A stretch of 9,520 bases of DNA. Source: a bacterium (GTDB lineage Bacteria > Patescibacteriota > UBA1384 > CAJBMM01). The DNA is taken from contig DAHXOW010000003.1 of NCBI GenBank assembly GCA_027364665.1, forward strand, positions 1-9,520. Reading direction: 5' to 3'. Shown one piece after another: positions 1-6,033 of this stretch. Numbering within the stretch: position 1 is the stretch's first letter; each line of letters begins with the position of its first letter. The translations under genes were made by a program, and so were the position numbers. The notes under the pieces were generated by a model, which worked only from the letters and a program-made list of their open reading frames with translations, had not been told where the DNA came from and did not search any database.

Positions 1-531
1 AATTACTATCTGGTTAAGGTAATTTACGGCGGCAGTCGGAGAATTTAGATAACCGGTTTGACTACCAGGTTGGTGAGCTTGGCCATATTGCCAGATTATT
101 TTTTTGTCCGAGAGTTGCAGATCAATTACCAAATTGCTTTGTTCAAGGATTAAGACCAGATTTTTCCCTTGATTGGTCAAAGTAAAACTCTCGACATCGT
201 CGTTTAAAGATTTGTCTTGAAAGAGCTGATTCAAGTCCAGACTCCAGACAATTTGTTTTCGGCTATTTACGGCAATTATCCGATTATTGTCGTTATCAGC
301 AATAAACAAATTACCCGAGAAGGCATTCGGATTTGCCGGGGTGCTATCGATCTCTTTTTGACTGGCAATGTTGTTTGACGGGTTGTTGTTTTTATCAAAA
401 ACAGCCCGGAACAGACGGCCGTTGGTCGTATGATTGACGACCAGACCCAGAATAATCAAAGCAATAATCGTAAGGAAGGCGTAGCTCAACCAAATGACAT
501 TTAAATTTAAGTTACGCAGGTATTTTCTCAT
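1..531 (-). CDS. Signal-anchored beta-propeller-like protein, partial (C-terminus off the left edge)
   Basis: This reading frame has no stop from its ATG (complement of 529-531) to the window edge, giving 177 visible residues; the C-terminus is missing. The N-terminus has a short basic stretch (MRKYLRN) and a single hydrophobic segment at about residues 12-32, which suggests a signal anchor with the rest outside the membrane. From residue 73 on there are repeats of the NHL/PQQ-like propeller kind: GNLFIADNDNNRIIAV followed by IVWSLDL, then KKIIWQYGQ and GYLNSPTAAV. No enzymatic motif is visible and its function is not recognised; binding or scaffolding on the cell surface is plausible. The start overlaps the last 20 bases of the upstream glycosyltransferase, so the two are probably translationally coupled. 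Only a weak purine stretch (AAAGAGAAAA) precedes the ATG. Confidence 0.8.
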   Translation of the reverse strand, partial: MRKYLRNLNLNVIWLSYAFLTIIALIILGLVVNHTTNGRLFRAVFDKNNNPSNNIASQKEIDSTPANPNAFSGNLFIADNDNNRIIAVNSRKQIVWSLDLNQLFQDKSLNDDVESFTLTNQGKNLVLILEQSNLVIDLQLSDKKIIWQYGQAHQPGSQTGYLNSPTAAVNYLNQIVI

Positions 532-1648
532 TTTTCTCTTTAGATTTAGACGCCAACAACACCGACAATGTTTGTGCAGACGCTTTTTCCCATGAAAAAT
601 TAGCGAGTTGTTTATTGCCTTCATTAACCATTATCTTTTGTCTATCTGAATTGTAAAGCACTTCAATGATTGTCTGACTAATCGAATCCGGGTTATCGAT
701 CTCGTTAATATATTGTGCCGCTTGGCCGGCAACTTCTGGAATCGACGAGTTATTTGCTGCTAAGACCGGAACACCAAAGGAGAAGGCTTGTAAGATTGGT
801 AAACCGAACCCTTCATATAACGAAGGATAAATTAAAACCGAAGCAATCGACAACCAATTCGCCAGTTGTTGATCATTTGCGCTGCTGATATGTTTTATTT
901 CCGCTCCTGCGCCCTCTGCCTCATTAATAGCCTTGAAAACGTCTCCGGCCATATATCCTTTTTGACCGATTAGAACCAGCACTGGAGCTTTGTTCAGATT
1001 ATGATCAATCCATGGTTGGCGTTTTTTGATAATTGGCATTGCCTTGATAAGCGGGATTTGATTCTTCCGTTTTTCTAATCTGCCGATTGATAAGATAATT
1101 TGCCTGTCTTTAAATTTCTCAATATCTTCCGGCAAAGGATTTTCCGGACTTGGCAGGGGTATCAAAGCCTCCGGTATTTTGTGGAGACTATTGTTGGGCA
1201 AGCCCAAGAGTTTTTGACAGTCGTTGTATGTTGATTGACTTGGCACGATAATTTCCGCTTTTTGTTTTTTGATTCTGGCAATGGCCGTTTGGTGTAAGTT
1301 AAGTTGTTGTTTCGAGTAGCCGTCCGGAAATTTTATCCATGCTAAATCATGTATTGTCACGACTTCTGGGCAAAAACGAAGAGGAGGTAGCATATAACTG
1401 GGTTGAAAAAAAACATCCGGCCGTCTTCTCCAAAGCTCAAATGGCAGCCGCAATTGGGTCCAATATTTTTGACCGCTGACAATAACTTGGTGTTGGTCGA
1501 AAGGCGCAGGCAGAGTTTCGGGGCTATAAAGCCTGAACTGTTGGTCAGACGAATAATTCAACAGGTAGCGAATAACGTATTCGGAATAACGTTGTACTCC
1601 GGTAGGGTGTTGACTGATTAAGTCGGAAGCATTAATTCCTATTATCAT
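512..1648 (-). CDS. GT4-family glycosyltransferase (GT-B fold)
   Basis: The product (378 residues) is a retaining sugar-nucleotide glycosyltransferase of the kind that builds surface polysaccharide or glycolipid on the cytoplasmic face of the membrane. The N-terminal domain has the glycine loop PTGVQRY (15-21) and VVTIHDLAW (96-104). The C-terminal domain opens with ILSIGRLEKRKN (185-196) and carries the donor-binding region YEGFGLPILQAF (278-289) followed by GVPVLAANNSSIPEVAG (292-308). In the usual E-x7-E motif the first Glu is present (E279) but the second position is Gln (Q287). Length and start (MIIGINAS, like MKIGIDAS in relatives) fit the family. Donor and acceptor cannot be read from the sequence. 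The gene begins 24 bases after mreB ends and overlaps the next gene by 20 bases. No Shine-Dalgarno is visible; an extended -10 lies just upstream. Confidence 0.9.
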   Translation of the reverse strand: MIIGINASDLISQHPTGVQRYSEYVIRYLLNYSSDQQFRLYSPETLPAPFDQHQVIVSGQKYWTQLRLPFELWRRRPDVFFQPSYMLPPLRFCPEVVTIHDLAWIKFPDGYSKQQLNLHQTAIARIKKQKAEIIVPSQSTYNDCQKLLGLPNNSLHKIPEALIPLPSPENPLPEDIEKFKDRQIILSIGRLEKRKNQIPLIKAMPIIKKRQPWIDHNLNKAPVLVLIGQKGYMAGDVFKAINEAEGAGAEIKHISSANDQQLANWLSIASVLIYPSLYEGFGLPILQAFSFGVPVLAANNSSIPEVAGQAAQYINEIDNPDSISQTIIEVLYNSDRQKIMVNEGNKQLANFSWEKASAQTLSVLLASKSKEKNEKIPA

Positions 1649-1655
1649 GATTGAT

Positions 1656-1664
1656 ATTATAACA
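1656..1664 (-). promoter_or_regulatory. Extended -10 promoter element ahead of the glycosyltransferase
   Basis: On the minus strand this reads TGTTATAAT, a full extended -10 (TGn plus TATAAT). No good -35 lies at 16-19 bases. Only 7 bases separate it from the glycosyltransferase ATG, so a transcript started here would be leaderless or nearly so, which fits the lack of a Shine-Dalgarno. It could be chance in an A/T-rich gap inside an operon. Confidence 0.45.
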
Positions 1665-1672
1665 AATCATAA

Positions 1673-2680
1673 TTATTTGTATGACCAAAGTATCGATCGT
1701 TTAAAAGCGTCAAGTTTTTCAACTGCCACCAGGGTTCCCCTAGCCACACAGTAGAGAGGGTCGTCAGCTAATTGACAAGGTACTCCGGTAACTTTACTCA
1801 TCAAAGTGCTGAAATGCCGTAACTGTGAAGTCCCGCCGGTCATGACAATCCCTTTATCCATAACATCGGCCGCTAATTCTGGCGGGGTGTTTTGCAGAAC
1901 GGATTTAACAGAATTAAGAATAATCGCAACCTCTTCTCTGACACTTGACATAACGTCATTTGAGGTAACGATAACGCTCTCAGGTAATCCAGTAATAGCA
2001 TTACAACCGGAAACTTCCATCGACAGTTCCTTTTCCAGAGGCATAACCGTTCCGATTCTGATTTTGATTTCCTCCGCGGTTTGTTCCCCGACAACCAGAT
2101 TGTGTTTTTTTCGGATGTATGAAGCGATTGCCGCGTCTATCTTATTGCCTCCCACTCGAACAGAACTGGATGAAACAATATCGCCTAAAGCAATCACGGC
2201 TACTTCTGTCGTTCCCCCGCCGATATCAATCATCATATTGCCGGAGGGTGTATTGATCGGAATACCGGCTCCCAAAGCAGCGGCAACAGGTTCTTTTATT
2301 AAGTAAGCGTTTTTTGCCCCAGCCTGAGTAATTGCGTCGATCACGGCCCGACGTTCAGTCGAGGTGATTCCTGCGGGTATTGATACCATAACATCTGGTT
2401 TAATAAAGCGTATAGACCCGGCAGCTTTATTTATAAAATGGCGAATCATGGCTTGAGTTATTCGATAATTGGCAATTACTCCGTCACGCATCGGATGGCT
2501 GGCGATAATTGATTCGGGCGTGCGACCGAGCATTTTTTTTGCTTCTTCGCCTATTGCAACTACCTTATTATTGGCGGCTTCCAAGGCAACAACCGATGGC
2601 TCAGTTAAAATCTGTCCTTTCTTCGGAATGCTTACTACTACGTTGGTTGTTCCTAAATCGATTGCAATTCTGCGAGCCAT
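1673..2680 (-). CDS. mreB: Rod-shape-determining actin homologue MreB
   Basis: The product (335 residues from the chosen start) is an ATP-binding bacterial actin that forms membrane-associated filaments and guides lateral peptidoglycan synthesis. The actin-fold motifs are in order: phosphate-1 loop IDLGTTN (7-13), GRTPESIIASHPMRDGVIA (52-70), connecting region with E130 in KEPVAAALGAG, phosphate-2 loop DIGGGTTEV (152-160), TAEEIKIRIG (201-210) and the adenosine motif MTGGTSQL (280-287). Length matches the family. A TTG at 2692 would add four residues, but the ATG at 2680 has an AAAGG ribosome site and gives the usual short N-terminus. It is the first gene of a minus-strand operon. No mreC or mreD follows; a glycosyltransferase and a surface propeller protein do. 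Identity is secure against FtsA and DnaK by the motif set. Confidence 0.95.
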   Translation of the reverse strand: MARRIAIDLGTTNVVVSIPKKGQILTEPSVVALEAANNKVVAIGEEAKKMLGRTPESIIASHPMRDGVIANYRITQAMIRHFINKAAGSIRFIKPDVMVSIPAGITSTERRAVIDAITQAGAKNAYLIKEPVAAALGAGIPINTPSGNMMIDIGGGTTEVAVIALGDIVSSSSVRVGGNKIDAAIASYIRKKHNLVVGEQTAEEIKIRIGTVMPLEKELSMEVSGCNAITGLPESVIVTSNDVMSSVREEVAIILNSVKSVLQNTPPELAADVMDKGIVMTGGTSQLRHFSTLMSKVTGVPCQLADDPLYCVARGTLVAVEKLDAFKRSILWSYK

Positions 2681-2684
2681 ATTG

Positions 2685-2689
2685 CCTTT
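2685..2689 (-). promoter_or_regulatory. Ribosome binding site deciding the mreB start
   Basis: Minus-strand AAAGG lies 4 bases before the ATG at 2680. It supports that ATG over the in-frame TTG at 2692, which would be only about 2 bases from the predicted transcript start. Confidence 0.55.
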
Positions 2690-2700
2690 CAAGTAGGCAC

Positions 2701-2728
2701 ATTATACAAATTTTTACTTTTATTTCAA
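2701..2728 (-). promoter_or_regulatory. Sigma-70-type promoter for the mreB operon
   Basis: On the minus strand a -35 box TTGAAA (2728-2723, 5 of 6 consensus) is separated by 16 bases from a perfect -10 box TATAAT (2706-2701). The predicted transcript start is near 2694, giving a leader of about 14 bases before the mreB ATG. The divergent plus-strand promoter lies in the same 84-base gap. Confidence 0.75.
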
Positions 2729-2737
2729 ACTAAAATT

Positions 2738-2746
2738 TGTTAAAAT
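2738..2746 (+). promoter_or_regulatory. Extended -10 promoter for the PEGA-domain gene
   Basis: TGTTAAAAT is an extended -10 with one mismatch in the hexamer. No convincing -35 is seen. A start near 2753 would give a leader of about 12 bases and would leave the distant GGAG (2748-2751) out of the transcript, so the gene would have no clear Shine-Dalgarno. It is divergent from the mreB promoter. Confidence 0.5.
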
Positions 2747-2764
2747 CGGAGTCAAATCGATAAA

Positions 2765-3487
2765 ATGAGTAGCAAAAAATCGAGAAGAACTTATTTTAGA
2801 TCTCTGTGGTGGCGCTTTTTCGGTATCGCAACTTTTCTGTTAGTTGCCGGAGTTATCGTTGTGTACGCTGAGGGGTATCAATTTAATTTTAATAATCTGA
2901 CTTGGCAAGCAACAGGGGCAATCAATATCGGGGGCAATCAGCAGGGCCTGGTTATCAAACTGAACGGTGTTGCCGATGGAAATAGTCTGCCGTTTAATCA
3001 AACCGGTCTGTCCCCTTCCTCGGGTTATTTGGTTCAAATAAGTAAATCAGGCTTTATCACCTGGTCCAAAAATTTTGCCGTGTCGGCTGGTTTGATAGCT
3101 ACGGATCCGTATGTCCGTCTCTTTCCGAGTAAGATAACGGCTCAGATAATCAACAACACCCCGGATGTTTCTGGGATGTGCAACGATAATTTGCCGAATA
3201 GTTCAAGCGTCTTGACTGAAAATGATTTGGGCGAAATACGTAGTGGCAATAATCTTATCACCAGATATTCAAGTCTAATTAACGACGCCTGCTGGTTTCC
3301 TGATGGGAATCATGTGTTATATTCAACCGATGATCAATTAAGAGTTATTGAGGCAGATGGAACAAATGACACCCTTCTGTATCGATCCGCAAGCCAAATT
3401 ATCAAAATTGGAGTAGACAACAGCGGCTCAGATCTTTATTTTCTGACCGCTGACAATCACTGGTATAAGATTAATTTACAGTCATAG
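2765..3487 (+). CDS. PEGA-domain signal-anchor surface protein with short propeller-like tail
   Basis: The product has 240 residues. A basic N-terminus (SSKKSRRTYFRS) precedes one membrane segment (about 18-34) and then YAEGYQFNF (34-42), a sequence typical of PEGA proteins from candidate-phyla bacteria. Residues about 50-120 form a PEGA-like beta domain ending in GYLVQISKSGFITWSKNF and VRLFPS. The C-terminal part has two weak TolB/WD-like strands, WFPDGNHVLYSTDDQLRVI (177-195) and DLYFLTADNHWYKINL (223-238). Relatives usually carry a longer propeller, so this copy looks short, but it ends with a normal stop and no broken frame was noticed. Two cysteines in the exterior part (C139, C176) could form a disulfide. 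Role is probably structural or binding at the cell surface; no enzyme motif is seen. It converges on the sortase gene with 5 bases between. Confidence 0.8.
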   Translation: MSSKKSRRTYFRSLWWRFFGIATFLLVAGVIVVYAEGYQFNFNNLTWQATGAINIGGNQQGLVIKLNGVADGNSLPFNQTGLSPSSGYLVQISKSGFITWSKNFAVSAGLIATDPYVRLFPSKITAQIINNTPDVSGMCNDNLPNSSSVLTENDLGEIRSGNNLITRYSSLINDACWFPDGNHVLYSTDDQLRVIEADGTNDTLLYRSASQIIKIGVDNSGSDLYFLTADNHWYKINLQS

Positions 3488-3492
3488 AAAGA

Positions 3493-4323
3493 TTATTGAA
3501 CTGCTGGTAGATCGCTGGAACCTGTAGGTCCGGAAACCGGTACAGGATTTTTGCTGGCAGCCGGGTTGTCTGGTTTGGCGATAATAATCAGGCGATTAAG
3601 ATTGGTTCCAATAGGTGTGCAGGTCATTAAGCTGAGCTCCGGCTGATTACCGATATCCATAACCGAAATATCGTTTGGCGAAACGGTTTCTATTTTGTTT
3701 ACCGTATAATCATACTCTTGATTTTGATAAGTTATGATAATCTGATCGCCTACAGACAAATTGGGTAACAAGGCAAACACCTGTTTGTAGTTGCCTTTGG
3801 CCCAGATGTAATTTGAGCTATGTCCGACAATAAAAATATTTCCAGCCTCTCCTGGTTTGGCAGTCCCCTGAATCTGAGCCACGCCACTCTCTAAGCTATC
3901 CATTACGGTTTGATTTTGATTTGGCACATCCCAATTGATAGGAGCGTTAAGATTCAATTTAGAAATTATTAAACGATTATTAGGAAGATTATTTTGGTTA
4001 TTTTCTTGTTTTCCGACAGTCGTGACGTGGTTGTCGGGAGAAGGAAGAATCGGATTGCTGGTAATAGCTTGTCTGGTATTAACCGAATTGACCGGAAAAG
4101 CAGTATTTCTGGCTACATAACCAAACTCGATCCATAACGCTGGAGCGTTGATGATTGTGTAAAGTATCACAAATATGACAACGACATGGAAGAAAAAGTT
4201 GATAAGTTTGTTTAATAGTCTTAATTTTCCGGAATGTCGTTTTTGCTGACTTAAAAACAAATGACGAATGTCATCTTCACACAAAACGGTTTTATTGGAT
4301 GTCTCGAAATAATCACTAAACAT
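3493..4323 (-). CDS. Sortase, class D/E-like, membrane anchored
   Basis: Sortases are cysteine transpeptidases that join surface proteins to the cell wall or to each other. This one (276 residues) has about 40 cytoplasmic residues, a membrane segment (about 41-60), a linker, and a sortase domain from about residue 115. The catalytic triad is visible: H168 in IFIVGHSS, C235 in LMTCTPIG and R244 in NLNRLIIIA. Upstream strands LIISKLNLNAPINW and the block GTAKPGEAGNIFIVGH fit class D/E enzymes. The last 26 residues are rich in Pro, Ser and Gly (PDNPAASKNPVPVSG onward), and part of that coding DNA also forms a terminator-like hairpin for the facing gene. The start has AGGTAGGG as ribosome site and a consensus promoter. 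No LPXTG-type substrate is seen in the window. Confidence 0.92.
   Translation of the reverse strand: MFSDYFETSNKTVLCEDDIRHLFLSQQKRHSGKLRLLNKLINFFFHVVVIFVILYTIINAPALWIEFGYVARNTAFPVNSVNTRQAITSNPILPSPDNHVTTVGKQENNQNNLPNNRLIISKLNLNAPINWDVPNQNQTVMDSLESGVAQIQGTAKPGEAGNIFIVGHSSNYIWAKGNYKQVFALLPNLSVGDQIIITYQNQEYDYTVNKIETVSPNDISVMDIGNQPELSLMTCTPIGTNLNRLIIIAKPDNPAASKNPVPVSGPTGSSDLPAVQ
3521..3552 (+). terminator. Probable intrinsic terminator of the PEGA-domain gene, inside the sortase coding region
   Basis: CCTGTA (3521-3526) pairs with TACAGG (3541-3546). Inside that, CCGG (3530-3533) pairs with CCGG (3537-3540) around an AAA loop, with GGT unpaired on one side. The hairpin is followed by ATTTTT (3547-3552). 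It starts 34 bases after the plus-strand stop codon, where a terminator would be needed to stop transcription into the antisense of the sortase gene. The 3-base bulge weakens it. Confidence 0.55.
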
Positions 4324-4329
4324 TTTGCC

Positions 4330-4346
4330 CTACCTTTATTAGGTAG
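4330..4346 (-). promoter_or_regulatory. Hairpin at the 5' end of the sortase mRNA, including part of its ribosome site
   Basis: On the minus strand CTACCT (4346-4341) and AGGTAG (4335-4330) form a perfect 6-bp stem with an AATAA loop. The promoter just upstream would start transcription near 4346, putting the stem at the extreme 5' end of the message. The 3' arm contains AGG, and the next bases GG continue the purine-rich ribosome site, 6 bases before the ATG. It may protect the 5' end or tune translation. There is no T-tract, so it is not a terminator. Confidence 0.5.
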
Positions 4347-4352
4347 AAGCAA

Positions 4353-4381
4353 ATTATAACAATTTATTGCATTTTTGTCAA
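4353..4381 (-). promoter_or_regulatory. Perfect consensus sigma-70 promoter for the sortase
   Basis: On the minus strand TTGACA (4381-4376) is followed by exactly 17 bases and TATAAT (4358-4353), and the hexamer is also preceded by TGT, making an extended -10. Both boxes match consensus in all 12 positions. The -35 box begins 2 bases past the 3' end of tRNA-Leu. The predicted transcript start is near 4346, about 23 bases before the sortase ATG. Confidence 0.85.
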
Positions 4382-4383
4382 GA

Positions 4384-4470
4384 TGGTGGGCTCGGTGGGA
4401 GTTGAACCCACACTCTGTTTCCAGAACTGGATTTTGAGTCCAGCGCGTCTGCCAATTCCGCCACAAGCCC
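4384..4470 (-). tRNA. tRNA-Leu (anticodon CAA)
   Basis: The minus strand folds into a class II tRNA of 87 bases. The acceptor GGGCTTG pairs with CGAGCCC with one G-U pair. The D arm has a GCG/CGC stem and the GG of the D loop. The anticodon stem CTGGA/TCCAG closes the loop CTCAAAA with anticodon CAA at 4436-4434, reading UUG. A long variable arm has a TCTG/CAGA stem with a GAAA loop, and the T stem GTGGG/CCCAC closes TTCAACT. The CCA end is encoded (ACCA ends at 4384). The long variable arm and anticodon agree on leucine. Confidence 0.97.
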
Positions 4471-4486
4471 TTTTTTTGATACCCAC

Positions 4487-4515
4487 AATATATCATACTA
4501 TTTGTTGGCTGACTA
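4487..4515 (-). promoter_or_regulatory. Possible promoter for tRNA-Leu
   Basis: On the minus strand TAGTCA (4515-4510, 4 of 6) lies 17 bases from TATATT (4492-4487, 5 of 6). The predicted start is about 10 bases before the tRNA. TATGAT at 4497-4492 is an alternative -10. Confidence 0.35.
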
Positions 4516-4519
4516 TTTG

Positions 4520-4528
4520 TGTTAGACT
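4520..4528 (+). promoter_or_regulatory. Possible weak extended -10 for the isomerase operon
   Basis: TGTTAGACT has the TGn extension and a 4-of-6 hexamer. A start near 4535 would keep the AGGGAG ribosome site in the message. No good -35 is seen, and it lies next to the divergent tRNA-Leu promoter region. This is the best candidate in the 78-base gap, not a firm call. Confidence 0.25.
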
Positions 4529-4538
4529 GTTAATGCTT

Positions 4539-4544
4539 AGGGAG
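4539..4544 (+). promoter_or_regulatory. Ribosome binding site of the isomerase gene
   Basis: AGGGAG lies 4 bases before the ATG at 4549 and fixes that codon as the start. Confidence 0.7.
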
Positions 4545-4548
4545 TAAT

Positions 4549-5598
4549 ATGTCATTTGCTGATTTGCAATCCAAGCTAGATTCAAGCGATATGTATTCGG
4601 AGATTGGTCGTTTTGTTGATGTGTTTTCATCAGCCTTTTCGGAAGGCAGAAAAGTTAAACTCCCTCCAGAATTTTTATCAGCGAAGATGGTCTTGGGTTT
4701 AGGAATGGGCGGATCAGGAATGGGGTACAAACTACTTCGTTCTCTGTCTCAACATTTTGGCAACGTTCCCTTAGAAATTGTTTCTGATTATAATTTACCT
4801 GCTTACATTACAACATCCACGATAGTATTCTCTACCTCCTTCTCCGGTAATACGGAAGAGACTTTATCCGCTACCGAACAGGCTGTAAATAAAAAATTAC
4901 CGGTTGTTTGTCTGACTACGGGCGGACGTTTGGCGGATTATGCCAAAGAAAATCATTTACCCTTATTTCAATTCAATTATCCGGTTGCTCCTCGGGTTGG
5001 CTTACCTTATACTTTTGGGGCCGCACTCGGCATGTTTGTTGAATCAGGGTTGCTTAATTTACCTGTCTCACAGATCGAGTCGAGTTTTGACGAAGTTCGA
5101 AATTTGATGAAGAATTGGCAATCGCCCGATTCAGAGACAAATCCAGCTTCAGAGTTAGCTAAATCACTTGTTGGCAAACAAGTTTTTGTTATTGGGGGAG
5201 GCATCATGGAGTCTGTCGCCATTAGATGGAAAGGACAGATGAATGAAAACGCTAAAACAATTTCTTTCACTGAACCTATGCCGGAAATGTGTCACAACAT
5301 GATATTGGGATTTCAAAATCCAGCCTCGGCGCGTAAAGAAAGTGCGGTAGTTTTTCTGACCTCGCCTTTTGATCATCCGCGTTATGCTAAACGTTATCAG
5401 ATAATCGGTTCCCTGTTTGAAAAAGACGGCAGCCTGGTTTATGAAGCTGCCTCAGCAGCCAAATCGTCTTTGTTTTCCAGTTTGCTTTCACAAATTATTT
5501 TTGGTGATTATGTCAGTTATTATCTGGCCCTGTTGAACGGTGTCGATCCTGTCGAGATGGAGAGAATCGATTATTTAAAACAACGTTTGTCAGCCTAA
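4549..5598 (+). CDS. Bifunctional phosphoglucose/phosphomannose isomerase
   Basis: The product (349 residues) belongs to the SIS-domain family first known from archaea, which interconverts glucose-6-phosphate or mannose-6-phosphate with fructose-6-phosphate in the cytoplasm. It links glycolysis with mannose-derived glycan precursors. Visible motifs are GLGMGGSGMG (50-59), the SIS sugar-phosphate loop STSFSGNTEET (95-105), APRVGLPYTFG (147-157), QMNENAK with the likely catalytic Glu (E233), MCHNMILGF with the likely catalytic His (H249), and the C-terminal block DPVEMERIDYLKQRL (333-347). Length fits the family, which is shorter than classical Pgi. The relatives' usual ELNHNE around the His is here EMCHNM, so dual specificity is inferred. 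It is the first gene of the operon; the next gene's ribosome site overlaps its stop codon. Confidence 0.9.
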   Translation: MSFADLQSKLDSSDMYSEIGRFVDVFSSAFSEGRKVKLPPEFLSAKMVLGLGMGGSGMGYKLLRSLSQHFGNVPLEIVSDYNLPAYITTSTIVFSTSFSGNTEETLSATEQAVNKKLPVVCLTTGGRLADYAKENHLPLFQFNYPVAPRVGLPYTFGAALGMFVESGLLNLPVSQIESSFDEVRNLMKNWQSPDSETNPASELAKSLVGKQVFVIGGGIMESVAIRWKGQMNENAKTISFTEPMPEMCHNMILGFQNPASARKESAVVFLTSPFDHPRYAKRYQIIGSLFEKDGSLVYEAASAAKSSLFSSLLSQIIFGDYVSYYLALLNGVDPVEMERIDYLKQRLSA

Positions 5599-5603
5599 GG
5601 AGG
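5597..5603 (+). promoter_or_regulatory. Strong ribosome binding site of the receiver gene, overlapping the isomerase stop
   Basis: AAGGAGG overlaps the last two bases of the TAA stop (5596-5598) and ends 4 bases before the ATG at 5608. It is the strongest ribosome site in the window. Confidence 0.8.
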
Positions 5604-5607
5604 AACC

Positions 5608-6033
5608 ATGGGTGAAGAAGAAGTGAAAATCAAAGGTTGCGTCGCAATTATCGAAGATGAAGAAGCTATTCGTGAAATGTATCGCACCAAATTTACCATT
5701 GAACATTATCGGGTAATTGAGGCGGCTAACGGTAAGGACGGATTGGAATTAATTAAAAAAGAAAAACCGGATATAGTTTTGCTGGATATTTTTATGCCGA
5801 TTATGAACGGATTTGACGTTTTGACCCGTTTGAAAAATGACCCTGATCCTTTGGTGAAAAAAATTCCGGTTTTGATTTTGACTAATTTAGCTGAAGATGC
5901 CGGATTCGAACGAGGTATCGGGCTAGGAGCGGCTGGCTATGTGATGAAAGTTACACGTACCCCCGATCAATTAGTGCAGTTAACCAAAGCGGTTATTAAA
6001 AGTAGTCAGGACGGTACGTCTAATGCTGGATAG
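5608..6033 (+). CDS. Stand-alone CheY-like response regulator receiver
   Basis: The product (141 residues) is a single receiver domain with no output domain. The acidic pocket is E16/D17 in AIIEDEEAIR, the phosphorylated aspartate is D60 in IVLLDIFMPIMNGFDVL (56-72), the switch threonine is T92 in VLILTN, and the conserved lysine is K114 in GYVMKV. All residues needed for phosphorylation are therefore present. Receivers alone act by protein contact, as CheY and Spo0F do, or as phosphate relays. No histidine kinase lies in the window. The gene sits 9 bases after the isomerase and overlaps the next gene by 11 bases, so its expression is tied to the glycolytic enzymes. Whether it controls them is inference. 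Confidence 0.92.
   Translation: MGEEEVKIKGCVAIIEDEEAIREMYRTKFTIEHYRVIEAANGKDGLELIKKEKPDIVLLDIFMPIMNGFDVLTRLKNDPDPLVKKIPVLILTNLAEDAGFERGIGLGAAGYVMKVTRTPDQLVQLTKAVIKSSQDGTSNAG

Noticed and set aside
1471..1483. 13-base sequence GACCGCTGACAAT repeated at 3445-3457
   Set aside because: The copies lie in unrelated genes on different coding strands with no flanking similarity; a single 13-base match is within chance for this length.
1403..1621. Plus-strand frame of 72 codons opposite the glycosyltransferase N-terminus
   Set aside because: It lies wholly within the conserved coding region on the other strand and shows no recognisable protein features.
1806..2306. Long plus-strand open frame (166 codons) opposite mreB
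   Set aside because: It is antisense to conserved MreB motifs, has no ribosome site, and its translation resembles no family; it is a shadow of the mreB codon pattern.
2690..2692. TTG as an upstream mreB start adding four residues
   Set aside because: It would be about 2 bases from the predicted transcript start and lacks a ribosome site, whereas the ATG at 2680 has AAAGG and the usual MreB N-terminus.
4251..4496. Minus-strand frame of 81 codons across the tRNA-Leu gene
   Set aside because: It runs through the tRNA, the sortase promoter and the sortase start; its sequence is translated tRNA, a common false call.
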